Shown here: one piece after another, positions 33,901 through 42,194 of the stretch | Numbering within the stretch: the first letter of the stretch is position 1 | Layout of the letters: every line of letters begins with the position of its first letter | NCBI RefSeq assembly: GCF_024808255.1 | Contig: NZ_JANTYS010000010.1 | Location: 1 to 64,000 of the forward strand | Direction: 5' to 3' | Source of the DNA: Mucilaginibacter dorajii | Lineage (GTDB): Bacteria > Bacteroidota > Bacteroidia > Sphingobacteriales > Sphingobacteriaceae | DNA length: 64,000 nt | Notes under the pieces: model-generated | Seen by the model: only the letters and a program-made list of their open reading frames with translations | Database searches by the model: none | What the model was told of the DNA's origin: nothing | Translations under genes and position numbers: made by a program

Positions 33901-35041
33901 TACCTGCCCCCTCCGTACCTATCCACAGGTTGTCATCAACATCCTCGTAAAGCGCGTACATTGCTCTTTTAGGTAATGAACGTTGATCTGCAGGGTCATG
34001 GCTAAGCGTTTTAAATCGCCCCTTTTGCGGGTCAATTACATTTACCCCACCGTTAAGAATACCAATCCAAAACCGGTTGTCTTTATCCTGGTATATGGTA
34101 TAGGCGGCATCATTTGAAAGCGAACTATTCCCATTCTCTGTTCTTAAATAGCTAACCTTTTGATTTAAAGTATTGTAAATATTTATCCCACCACCATTGA
34201 TGGTCATCCACAACTGCCCTCTGTTGTCCAGTATCATGTCTGATACTTTACTAAAGGTCAGTTTTCCCTTACCCTGATCAAGCACTTTGGTTGTTATTCT
34301 CAATTTGTCCTGGTAAAAAAACAAGCCCTCACCTGTACCAATCCATACATTACCATCCCTATCAGGTTCAATACAATAAGCATTCCTGACCGAAGAACTA
34401 ACAATAATCAGTTTACTATGATCATTGCTGAGCATACAAAGCCCAACTTGCGGTATAAATACCCATATCCTTCCCTTACTATCTTGTTTTATAGCCTGAA
34501 CATCATAATCCCATAACTGGGTTTTCCCATTACTAATGGGGATTTCCACGGCCGATTGTACTGATTTGTCTTTAAAAAGCAGGCCTATGCCCAGTGTTCC
34601 AAGCAACATATTGCCCTTTTGATCTGGCTTAATAACCCTAACCCCAACAGTTATCTGTTTGCTTTGGTTACTATACCTGGAGATATAACTAACCGTTGAA
34701 AATTTACCAGAAAGGTTATTGTATACAGATACACCTCCGTGGGTACCTATCCACATATTGGATTGCTCATCCTCGGCTATAGAAAATATGTAATTATTGA
34801 TCAGTGAACCGGTATCTTTGAATTTATTCCTGAAAATCTTAAAACTGTACCCATCGTATCTATTGAGACCATCATAAGTCCCGAACCATAAAAAACCCTT
34901 GTGATCCTGGTAAATACACCTAACGGAGTTATTAGATAAACCCTGGTCGATACCGATATATGACAATGGCTGGCACTCCGCCATCGTTACGCAGCATAAT
35001 AAAAGAAAAGAAAACAGGATTAAAAGCTTGTTACATTTCAT
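30923..35041 (-). CDS. Hybrid two-component system regulator (HTCS) of the PUL
   Basis: At 1372 residues this one-protein signalling chain has a signal peptide, then about 14 Reg_prop beta-propeller repeats (QDHKGFLWFGTYDGLNRYDG type, residues about 30-680), a Y_Y_Y domain (about 690-770) and a membrane helix (about 784-804). A histidine kinase follows with phospho-acceptor His833 (NISHELRTP) and an ATPase with N and G boxes. A receiver with Asp1152 (IIVCDVVM), the LLTGSS Thr and the ITKP Lys comes next, then a C-terminal AraC helix-turn-helix (about 1270-1365). HTCS proteins bind a released oligosaccharide in the periplasm and activate the linked PUL. All catalytic residues are intact. It sits inside the locus, between the GH28 operon and SusC/D. 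Confidence 0.95.
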   Translation of the reverse strand: MKCNKLLILFSFLLLCCVTMAECQPLSYIGIDQGLSNNSVRCIYQDHKGFLWFGTYDGLNRYDGYSFKIFRNKFKDTGSLINNYIFSIAEDEQSNMWIGTHGGVSVYNNLSGKFSTVSYISRYSNQSKQITVGVRVIKPDQKGNMLLGTLGIGLLFKDKSVQSAVEIPISNGKTQLWDYDVQAIKQDSKGRIWVFIPQVGLCMLSNDHSKLIIVSSSVRNAYCIEPDRDGNVWIGTGEGLFFYQDKLRITTKVLDQGKGKLTFSKVSDMILDNRGQLWMTINGGGINIYNTLNQKVSYLRTENGNSSLSNDAAYTIYQDKDNRFWIGILNGGVNVIDPQKGRFKTLSHDPADQRSLPKRAMYALYEDVDDNLWIGTEGAGITVWNRKSNTYSQLKNETGNTSSLSDNFVTNIISDDEKNIWAGTFFNGVNRYNRSTHAFERYQCINPLSNTENKVVSTMCQGQDKHIWVGTLKGDGINGALYTFDKKKNRFIAFDTSLSDLWSLTPDDEGRLWAGTLTQLVQIDRKNKKHRFFELGYYVRNIYEDGKHNFWIGTEGGGLVLFDRAKSAIVARYTTEDGLCNNSVLNILEDKNGDLWLSTFNGLSKFNPRTKTFKNYYKSDGLQSNQFHYNSKAVLRTGELVFGGIEGINIFDPEKVTDINTTPKLVLSGITVNNLALEKNADWVRNISGDVIKKIEVPYDKAVFAFDFTALEYTAPDKIKYAYYMEGWDHGWTYSEHVRSANYTHLDEGNYTFRVKCTNAEGRWMSEQISLSIHVLPPWYRAWWAYGLYLMGIGGAIYGYLFYQKKQTQLRYEVKFVKELNEKKIAFFTNISHELRTPLTLIVNPIKDLLHSNGTNIDLIDISAVYRNSRRLLSLVDQLLLFRSSEKEVADLNPAVLNLKDVCYEVFLCFNNQVKAKKIDYQFLCHDNNIKVYADREKLEIVLFNLLSNAIKYTPDYGSISIRVDKGDEFIEILVKDTGYGIAEDTGEKLFEKFYRLNQDTDKIKESGFGIGLFLAKTYLELHHGKLSYTSVLGKGTTFKICLPKISAHLFNDTQKEQEDQSKITYPLIQELITEPIEMGDSYLMSSTAHIDGIMNDVVNKKPVILLIDDDVEVRRYIRQLLQDEFIIHEAGNTEAGFKNVLECEPDIIVCDVVMNGVNGVEFCSKMKESPSFSHIPIILLTGSSSPEIKLKGIECGADDYITKPFESDLLIARIKSMLKGRSTLKNYFFNEITLKNNSLKIPAEYSEFLARCICIIESHLEDESFSLKAFTDEIGMSRSKLFRKIKSISGLSSTEFIRYIRLRKGAELMIQTDLQIKEIAFKIGFQDIKYFREQFNRLFEMNPSDFIRKYRKTFINKDNLNTSISYSRNKH

Positions 35042-35400
35042 TTTCTACAAAATGACTGTTCTTTGTACACTTAATTGGTTAACACAAATATCCGTGAATA
35101 ATTTTAACATTTTAGCTCAGAGCCTGTTTAAATTTCTTTGAAGAATATTTTATATGATCTATGAGGCAAATATTCAGCGCTCAATCAGTCAGGTATTTGA
35201 ATGCGCCTAAATTATGCGATACATCAGTTTTGTGTTAACCATGTTAAAATACAAAACATTGATTATTAGATAATTATCATATATTTTATCTAAAATATGT
35301 TAAGTTATGTTAACCCTATTAGATATGTTTGCCCTTACCACACTTTCATTTAAAAGCTATAACAACCGCGTAAAAGCAGTCATTATAGCTTTACCTGCTG
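35042..35400. other. Gap between susD and HTCS gene
   Basis: It holds a susD terminator-like hairpin (35353-35392), an IS-end-like 14-mer agagcctgtttaaa (35119-35132, repeated at 59103-59116) and an AT-rich stretch with a GATATTTG near-promoter element for the HTCS gene. No open frame looks like a gene. Confidence 0.45.
35353..35392 (-). terminator. Hairpin after susD
   Basis: aaagctataa (35353-35362) and ttatagcttt (35383-35392) form a 10-bp stem with a 20-base loop just downstream of the SusD stop. The stem is AT-rich and the T-tail weak, so it is only a candidate. Confidence 0.4.
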
Positions 35401-37236
35401 TTACCAGCCGGGATTTTGGACAAGTTTTGGATTTAAAGAAATTTGCTGTGCCGGTATAGGATAAAGGTAATTCTTTTCGCTAAACTGCCTTGCCGTTTGA
35501 TCGGTGATCAGACAGCCGTTGGCATCTTTTGGATTAGTAGGTGCAGGATTTATAGGATCGGGCCCAAGCTGCGCCTGCGTACCTGTATATTTAATACCCA
35601 ATGGCCAGGGGCTTATAAATTGGGGCAAATTTCCATAAGCTGTACCGCCTATATTGCTCACCAGGTCAATAGCAGCACTGTGCCAGCGCTTGATATCATC
35701 TAACCTGAAATCTTCATCAAATAGTTCAACAGCACGTTCCCGCCTGATCTCGGTTCTCATATCCAGGCCATTTAACCCGGCAAAGCTATTACTTAACAGC
35801 GGCATGGTACTATTTACCCGCAAACGAACCAGGTTTAATGATTTATTCAAATCGCCATCACTGATGATGCCATTACGTTCATAAACCGCTTCTGCATAAT
35901 TCAACAATACCTCTGCATACCTGATAACCGGATAATCCTCCGATTCAAATTTATCGGCTACAGGCCGCTCAGAAACCCATTTTTGGCCTCCATAGCCAGC
36001 AGGTCTTACCACTTGTTCGGCGGTTGCACGGTCGGCGGCATCATTTGTCCAGTTAACCCTGCCATTAAGCAAGCCAAACCAGTAGTATTGATAAGGCACT
36101 CTCAGTGTATAACGCATCCGGCTTTCCCGGTTCTGGTATTCTGAGTTGTAGGTTTGATATCCCTGGAATAATGGCGACTTTTCTACAGGCAGGCCATCGG
36201 TACATAAAAACATATTGGCAAACTTCCTGTTTACCCCTGTACCATTATGCGCCGAGCGGCTAATGTTTACACCCGCTACTTTAATTACATCATCATAACG
36301 GCTTGCCAGGATATATTCGTGATTGGCTGCTTTAGTGATACCTGCGGGATTGGATTTAGGGTTCTCCAGGATAAACATATATTTTTGGGCCGAATCGCCT
36401 AAGATGGTACTGTTGCCTCCCAATGCATTAGATGCAGGTGTGCCGAACAGGGCATATTGATTACTGGCTATAACCGCATTTGATGCAGCGATGGCCTTAT
36501 CGAGTAATCCATTAAATCTTGTAGCATCCCCGCTTCTGAATTTTTGCCAGGTACCTTCATAAAGACACACCCTTGATAAAAAAGATTGCGCCGCCATCTG
36601 CGTAACCCGGCCATAGTCGGCAGAATTAGCAGCGATAGATACCGGCAAAGCGGGTATAGCAGCCTGGAGATCACTAATAATTAAATCGGCCACCGCGTCG
36701 CGGGTTGCCCTTGCTCCATATAATTCTGGCGATGTGGGGTCAAGTAAGGTGGTTACAATTGGTACGCCGCCATATTGTTGCAACAGATCAAAATAAACAT
36801 ATGCCCTGAAAAACTTGGCCTCGGCCACAAATTGCGCAATATCGGCCTGGTTTGCATAGGATGTGGCTTTTGTAAGCAGGTAATTGGTTGCCCGGATCCT
36901 GGCATAATCTGTTGTCCAGTTACCGGCATTACCCTGACCGGCCTCGGTAGCTGGTACACTATTGGTGCCCGCGCCAAAGCTTCCGCCACCACCCGTTAAA
37001 TCAGACCGGCCATCAGAGTGGGGCGCGTCGGTAACCCCAAGCAACGTTGTAAAGTTTTTAAGGTAGCCATAATACTGATTGGCAAATGTTTTATAATCGG
37101 CAGGTGTTTTAAAATAAGCCACATCAGAGAGCTGATCAAGAGGCTTTAAATTCAGGGCCTTATTACAGCCATACTGGCTAACGGTAATTAGCGTAGCTAT
37201 CAGTACCAATATATATTTTTTGCTATTCTTTTTCAT
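35401..37236 (-). CDS. SusD/RagB-family nutrient-binding lipoprotein
   Basis: A 611-residue surface lipoprotein, Cys24 in QYGC, that forms the lid of the SusC channel. Typical SusD segments are present: LKPLDQLSDVAYFKTPADYKTFANQYYGYLKN, EAKFFRAYVYFDLLQQYGGVPIVT, TRDAVADLIISDLQAAIPAL, YPVIRYAEVLLNYAEAV, IRRERAVELFDEDFRLDDIKRWHSA and KNYLYPIPAQQISLNPKLVQNPGW at the end. It starts 18 bp after the SusC stop, so the two are co-transcribed. Ligand specificity cannot be read from the sequence; the locus enzymes suggest an acidic polysaccharide. Confidence 0.95.
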   Translation of the reverse strand: MKKNSKKYILVLIATLITVSQYGCNKALNLKPLDQLSDVAYFKTPADYKTFANQYYGYLKNFTTLLGVTDAPHSDGRSDLTGGGGSFGAGTNSVPATEAGQGNAGNWTTDYARIRATNYLLTKATSYANQADIAQFVAEAKFFRAYVYFDLLQQYGGVPIVTTLLDPTSPELYGARATRDAVADLIISDLQAAIPALPVSIAANSADYGRVTQMAAQSFLSRVCLYEGTWQKFRSGDATRFNGLLDKAIAASNAVIASNQYALFGTPASNALGGNSTILGDSAQKYMFILENPKSNPAGITKAANHEYILASRYDDVIKVAGVNISRSAHNGTGVNRKFANMFLCTDGLPVEKSPLFQGYQTYNSEYQNRESRMRYTLRVPYQYYWFGLLNGRVNWTNDAADRATAEQVVRPAGYGGQKWVSERPVADKFESEDYPVIRYAEVLLNYAEAVYERNGIISDGDLNKSLNLVRLRVNSTMPLLSNSFAGLNGLDMRTEIRRERAVELFDEDFRLDDIKRWHSAAIDLVSNIGGTAYGNLPQFISPWPLGIKYTGTQAQLGPDPINPAPTNPKDANGCLITDQTARQFSEKNYLYPIPAQQISLNPKLVQNPGW

Positions 37237-37254
37237 TGTTGTTGATAATTAAAG

Positions 37255-40200
37255 TTAGAAAGTAACATTAGCGCCAAGGGTTATATACCTGTAAAAAGGA
37301 AATCTTTCATTACCACTAACCGTTCTTGTTACTTCGGGGTCCCACCCGTCATGAATTTTTGTTAGCTCCCATAAATCACTTCCCGAAAAGTAGACGCGAA
37401 GTCCTTTGATCGCGCGACTTTTTTCGAGCCATTGTTTAGGTATAGTGTATCCTAACACCAGGTTTTTTAGGCGTATGTAAGCCCCATTTTCAACAGACCA
37501 GGAAGATATCTGGAAATTATAAGCATTGATACCGTTATTCTGGGCTGAATGGAGGTTAGGGTAATAAGCATCCGGTGTGCTTGGCGACCACGTATTACCT
37601 ACATATTCATCACTTTGTCCCTGGTAGATGGACTTGTAAGGGATTCGCATATTTCCTGATCTGAAGATTGTTCTTTTGGCAACTCCCTGAAAAATGGTGT
37701 AAAAATCAAACCCCTTCCATTGCAAGCCCAGGTTTAAACCAAAGCTATACCTTGGATCGTTGCTGCCCAGGTACACCAGGTCGCCAGGATTAGTGGTGCT
37801 GGTTCCTATGCTTAATTTGCCATCGCCATTCACATCTTTAAAAGTATTATCGCCGGGGCGAAGACCGGAAACCTGGCCAGCAGGATTGGCTAAAGGACTT
37901 GGAACAGGTAAACTTATATTATTGGTACTGCCCGCGGGCGCATATTTGGCGTTATAAGCATCTACCTGTGCCTGGGTTTGCAAACGGCCGTCATATTTCA
38001 ATCCAAAATAGGAATTGAGCGGGTATCCCTCTACAGTTGGATTAAAGCCGGCACTCAGTACATTTGCTCCTCCGTAATGAACCAGTTTATTCTGGTTATC
38101 CGTTATTGTTCCGCTAACGCTATAGGAAACACTGCCAATTTTTGACTTCCAGGTAAGGCTGCCTTCATAACCCCATGATTTCAGATCGCCGATATTAGAA
38201 GCCGGGGCGCCGGCACCTAAAACAGCGGGATAGGTTTGCCCCAGCAACATGTTGGTGTTTTCATTTCTGTAAACGTCAAAACTACCCGTCAAGTGATTAT
38301 TCAGAAAACCAAAATCCAAACCTATATTTTTCTTTTTTACAGTTTCCCACGTTCTGTTTAAAGATACCAGGTTACCTGATGTTGTCACTGTAGTTGCTGT
38401 ACCCGACCCAAGTAAAGCCCCGGTTGAATTAACTGCTAACGACTGAATATAATCATATAACCCTATGCCGCCCTGGTTACCTGTTGTTCCGTAAGAAACA
38501 CGCAGTTTCAGCTCGTCAACCACTTTTTGGTTTTTCATAAAACCTTCGTCAATAATTCGCCAGCCACCTTGTATACCACCAAAAAACTTCCACCTGTTTT
38601 CTGCAATAAATTTAGATGATCCATCATATCTTCCTATCGCCTCCAATAGGTATTTACCGCTGTAGGAGTAAGTTGCCCTGCCAAAATATGAAGCTAACGC
38701 GTAATGGTTCTGGGTTTCTCCATTGGTTACGTAACCTGCGGTTCCATTAGTTAAACCAAGTCCTAATGACGGAATAGCATCATTACTCAGGTTATATGTC
38801 CTGGTTACAAATGAATTAAACTCATCCCTTTCATATGAGCTACCAACCATCACCCCTACATCATGTAACTTATTAAAGGTATTATTATATGCTACCCTAC
38901 CATTCAGGTTGTAATAAGGCTCGGTGGTATTCATTCTTTGGTACCAGGTATTATTAACATTGTTATTTCCGCCGGCCGATGGTAAGGTTTGTACCAGGAT
39001 GTTACCAGCGTAATTATAATACTGAATCTGCTTTTGCTGTATGCGGCTGTCCTGAGACCAGGTGTTGTAGCCGGCCACACCTGTAAAGGTTAAATGTTTG
39101 GCAAAGTTATAGGTAAGGGTACTGTTAAGAAGCGCCCTGGTGTTAACCTCCAGGTTAGAGCCGCCATCCCTATCTGCAGCAGCCGCGCTAAAAACGGTTC
39201 CCCAGGCATAAGGTTGCCCTTTTGAAGTAAAGGCCGGTAAGCCCGGTTGCGCATATTCACTAAGCGAACTATACCCGTTATAGCTATACAGCGATGGTTG
39301 TTGTATATTGTTTCTTTCTAACGATATATTGGTTTCTAACTTAACCTTATCACTAAAGGTATAGTCATTATTAAACCGCAAATTGTATCGCTGGTTGCCG
39401 TTGGTGCCCCACCGCAGTTGGCTTCCGTCATTTAAATACCCTAATGATACCCGGTATCCCTCTTTTTCGGTCCTGCCAGAAAAACTTAAGTTATGTTGGG
39501 TCGAGGTTGCATTCTGCCACAAAATTTTTTGCTGGTTGGTGTCAAAAAAGGTAAAATCTTTAACATCTCCAAAAGCCGGTAGCGGCACACCGTCATATAA
39601 TACCCCGTTGGCAGAACCGGCATACCCCGGCAGTTTGGTGATATCAATATAGCCGGAAGCAGGTGGGTTAGCCGCCAACGCTGCTAATTGGTACCATAGG
39701 TAACTGGTGGGTGCTACACCATAATTATCGTTGGTTAATGCCTGCATCAATCCTTCGCCCCATTGTTTATCATTAATGAGTTTTGGTTGTAAACCAAGTA
39801 TCTTCCTGGAAACAGAACCATCGTATTGAACAACCATTTTACCAGACTTTGCTTTTTTAGTAGTTATCAGCACAACGCCATACGCGGCTCTTGAACCATA
39901 AATAGATGCTGCAGCATCTTTTAAAACTGAAATGCTTTCTATATCGTCTGGATTTATAGAGTTTAACGCGGCATTACTGGTAGTGTAACTGTTATTAGGA
40001 TCGGGCTGAAAATTACTTGATAAGGGTACTCCATCTAATATAATAAGCGGGTCTTGCCCGTTAGTGGATGTTGCTCCCCTGATCTGGAAATTCCAGTTTT
40101 CCCTTCCTGGTTGCGCCGAGCTGCGTGTTACAATCACCCCTGGAATTTGCCCCTGTAAAGATGCCAGCGGGTTATTGATTGGCCCCCTGTCTTCAAAAAC

Positions 40201-40611
40201 TTTAGATGATACTGTTGCAACAGCTCCTGTTAATGTAGCCTTTCGCTGTGTGCCATAACCAACCACAACCACCTCACTTAGGTTGCTGCTGTTGGCGGCT
40301 AAACTAATGATTATGGGGTTGTCCGTATCAACTACCACCTCTTTAGTCAGATAACCGATATAGCTGATTTGCAAAATTGCTCCGGGTGCTGCTTTAAGTT
40401 TAAAAGCCCCTGTTACATCGCTTACTGTACCGGTTTGGGTTCCTTTAATTTTTATAGTTGCCCCGATAATGGTTTCGTGGGTTTTGGCGTCAATCAGTTT
40501 TCCGTTTACTGTACCGTTTTGCGCCATGGAGTTAAGGCAGAACAGTAAGGAAAGAAAAAGCGTGATTGCCGCAGCTTTGTACTTTGATAGCAAAGTAAAA
40601 TTTTCCATCAT
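37255..40611 (-). CDS. SusC/RagA-family TonB-linked outer membrane transporter
   Basis: 1118 residues. A signal peptide precedes a carboxypeptidase-D-like regulatory domain (NGTVNGKLIDAKTHETIIGATIKIKGTQTGTVSD, ending ISYIGYLTKEV). The SusC linker VVVGYGTQRKATLTGAV, the plug (LQGQIPGVIV, QIRGATS, PLIILDGVP) and the 22-strand barrel follow, ending in LGANVTF with a terminal Phe. It imports oligosaccharides into the periplasm with TonB energy. It leads the SusC-SusD operon. Box B lies 117 bp upstream, and a TTGCG box and a block shared with the GH88 promoter lie between. Confidence 0.96.
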   Translation of the reverse strand: MMENFTLLSKYKAAAITLFLSLLFCLNSMAQNGTVNGKLIDAKTHETIIGATIKIKGTQTGTVSDVTGAFKLKAAPGAILQISYIGYLTKEVVVDTDNPIIISLAANSSNLSEVVVVGYGTQRKATLTGAVATVSSKVFEDRGPINNPLASLQGQIPGVIVTRSSAQPGRENWNFQIRGATSTNGQDPLIILDGVPLSSNFQPDPNNSYTTSNAALNSINPDDIESISVLKDAAASIYGSRAAYGVVLITTKKAKSGKMVVQYDGSVSRKILGLQPKLINDKQWGEGLMQALTNDNYGVAPTSYLWYQLAALAANPPASGYIDITKLPGYAGSANGVLYDGVPLPAFGDVKDFTFFDTNQQKILWQNATSTQHNLSFSGRTEKEGYRVSLGYLNDGSQLRWGTNGNQRYNLRFNNDYTFSDKVKLETNISLERNNIQQPSLYSYNGYSSLSEYAQPGLPAFTSKGQPYAWGTVFSAAAADRDGGSNLEVNTRALLNSTLTYNFAKHLTFTGVAGYNTWSQDSRIQQKQIQYYNYAGNILVQTLPSAGGNNNVNNTWYQRMNTTEPYYNLNGRVAYNNTFNKLHDVGVMVGSSYERDEFNSFVTRTYNLSNDAIPSLGLGLTNGTAGYVTNGETQNHYALASYFGRATYSYSGKYLLEAIGRYDGSSKFIAENRWKFFGGIQGGWRIIDEGFMKNQKVVDELKLRVSYGTTGNQGGIGLYDYIQSLAVNSTGALLGSGTATTVTTSGNLVSLNRTWETVKKKNIGLDFGFLNNHLTGSFDVYRNENTNMLLGQTYPAVLGAGAPASNIGDLKSWGYEGSLTWKSKIGSVSYSVSGTITDNQNKLVHYGGANVLSAGFNPTVEGYPLNSYFGLKYDGRLQTQAQVDAYNAKYAPAGSTNNISLPVPSPLANPAGQVSGLRPGDNTFKDVNGDGKLSIGTSTTNPGDLVYLGSNDPRYSFGLNLGLQWKGFDFYTIFQGVAKRTIFRSGNMRIPYKSIYQGQSDEYVGNTWSPSTPDAYYPNLHSAQNNGINAYNFQISSWSVENGAYIRLKNLVLGYTIPKQWLEKSRAIKGLRVYFSGSDLWELTKIHDGWDPEVTRTVSGNERFPFYRYITLGANVTF

Positions 40612-40636
40612 AAATTGGTTTAAATTAAAAATTGGT

Positions 40637-40669
40637 TACTAAATTGATTTATTGACAAATACGCAAGGC
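40637..40669 (-). promoter_or_regulatory. Core promoter block of susC (shared with GH88 gene)
   Basis: Plus-strand tactaaattgattta (40637-40651) followed by cgcaaggc (40662-40669). The GH88 promoter has the identical 15-mer at 45449-45463 and cgcaaagc at 45472-45479. On the minus strand this gives TTGCG as a -33 box with the AT-rich block 15-20 bases later. Confidence 0.5.
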
Positions 40670-40727
40670 GTTAATATCAATGGTTGTTTATAATTGGCTG
40701 CTAATGTATAGTGTAGAAAAAAAATAA

Positions 40728-40760
40728 AAAGGGGTGTAGGGGGTCAAACAGCGGGGGGTA
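40728..40760 (-). promoter_or_regulatory. PUL regulatory box B (susCD)
   Basis: Minus strand: CCCCGCTG-TTTGACCCCC-N4-CCCCTTTT, half-site period 22 bp, 117 bp upstream of the SusC start and 59 bp from the TTGCG box. Confidence 0.65.
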
Positions 40761-40892
40761 AATCAATAAAAACACCTCCTCTTCCATCAAATTGCCGGAT
40801 AATGGCTATTTGACCGGGCTTTTTACAAAAAATCAATTTGGCAAGCCTTTTATAAGGAAGAAAGAGCGTTTGGCTTTTAAATATCTGTTTGC

Positions 40893-41966
40893 TCAGAACT
40901 TATTTTTAACCAGTCTTTTAACCCAGGAATCGTTGTTTATTTTTATTTGGGGTAATGAAGAATCCCTGATTATGAGTGATGTGGGAATAACCACCGTTTT
41001 AATGTTTTTTTTGATTTTAGGGCCCGAAATACTTTTTAACATCAAATGAATTACCTGTTCTGATATCTCCTTAATTGGCTGAACTATGGCAGTAATAGAT
41101 GGCGTAAATAGTTTAAAAAGATAATGGTCATCAAACACTACAATTCCTATATCACCAGGAATAGAGCGCTTTAAAAGCTTTAATGTTTCCAACCCGCTTT
41201 CGGCAAGGTAATTGGTGGCAAAAAAAAGCGCGTCAATATCCTTATTGGCAACCAGAAAATCCCGGATTTCCTGTATACAATTTTCCCTTTTATCATGATA
41301 GGCTATTTTTTTTAATAAGTATGGCTTTTTTGCTTCATCTAACGCTTTCATATACCCTAACTTCCGGTCAAGCATTTGTGTCTGATCGGATAGCAAGGTG
41401 ATCATTGCAATATTATTATAGCCGTTATCCATTAAATGTTTAACAGCTTTATAACTACTTTCAAAGTTATTTACTACAACACTGCTAATTTCTAACCCCG
41501 GTAAAGTGCGGTCAAATAACAGCACAAAGAAACCGTCATCCGTTAACTCCTTTAACTCCGGTTCAATGCCTGGAGGAGGTGCAATAATGTAACCATCTAC
41601 ATGCCTGATACGATACAACTCTATCAAATCTTTTGCTTTTTGCGTATCATTTTCTGTGCTGCTGTAAAGTATCTTGTACCCTTTTTTATAGGCAATTTCT
41701 TCCATCATGCGGGCAATGGCAGAAAAAAACGGATCCGATATATCTTCTACCAACATTCCTATCATTTTTGTTTTACCGGTACGTAAACCCTGTGCAAAAT
41801 GGTTAGGCTGATAGCCAATTTCATCAATGTAGGCCAACACTCTTCTCTCTAAACCTGCACTTATATTTTTTTCACGTGCCTTGCCATTGATAACAAAGGA
41901 TACCGAGGTTTTTGATATACCCAGTTCTTTAGCAATGTCATTAATAGTGATTTTCCGTTTCATCAT
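40893..41966 (-). CDS. LacI-family transcriptional regulator
   Basis: At 357 residues this is slightly long for the family. The N-terminal helix-turn-helix ITINDIAKELGISKTSVSFVINGKAREKNIS is followed by the hinge region and a type I periplasmic-binding-protein ligand domain (KMIGMLVEDISDPFFSAIARMMEEIAYKKGY ... IGIVVFDDHYLFKLFTPSITAIVQPIKEI). It probably responds to a mono- or disaccharide and regulates part of this locus, in addition to the HTCS. It lies just upstream of SusC on the same strand, but a 281-bp gap with box B separates them, so it is a separate unit. No operator was securely located. Confidence 0.93.
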   Translation of the reverse strand: MMKRKITINDIAKELGISKTSVSFVINGKAREKNISAGLERRVLAYIDEIGYQPNHFAQGLRTGKTKMIGMLVEDISDPFFSAIARMMEEIAYKKGYKILYSSTENDTQKAKDLIELYRIRHVDGYIIAPPPGIEPELKELTDDGFFVLLFDRTLPGLEISSVVVNNFESSYKAVKHLMDNGYNNIAMITLLSDQTQMLDRKLGYMKALDEAKKPYLLKKIAYHDKRENCIQEIRDFLVANKDIDALFFATNYLAESGLETLKLLKRSIPGDIGIVVFDDHYLFKLFTPSITAIVQPIKEISEQVIHLMLKSISGPKIKKNIKTVVIPTSLIIRDSSLPQIKINNDSWVKRLVKNKF

Positions 41967-42194
41967 TAAATTAGTGGGGCGTCAGACACTCTGAATGAGC
42001 AACCGATATATAAAAAAGCTGAACACCGGGGTAATATCGTTTTAGCTAAATTATACAGCACCCATAAAAAAGGTATTTGAGGGGGTTGGGAGATTCAGTA
42101 TAACTTCCATGGTTTTACAACGATTTAATTAATTCGGTAAACCTGTGCAGTGAACAAGCCCCCAGATCTTTAAGGTTACACCACCTGAATACTG

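Noticed and set aside
42058..42105. Sixth copy of the PUL box before the LacI gene
   Set aside because: One C-run (CCCCCTCAAAT) is present, but no second half-site at the 22-bp period.
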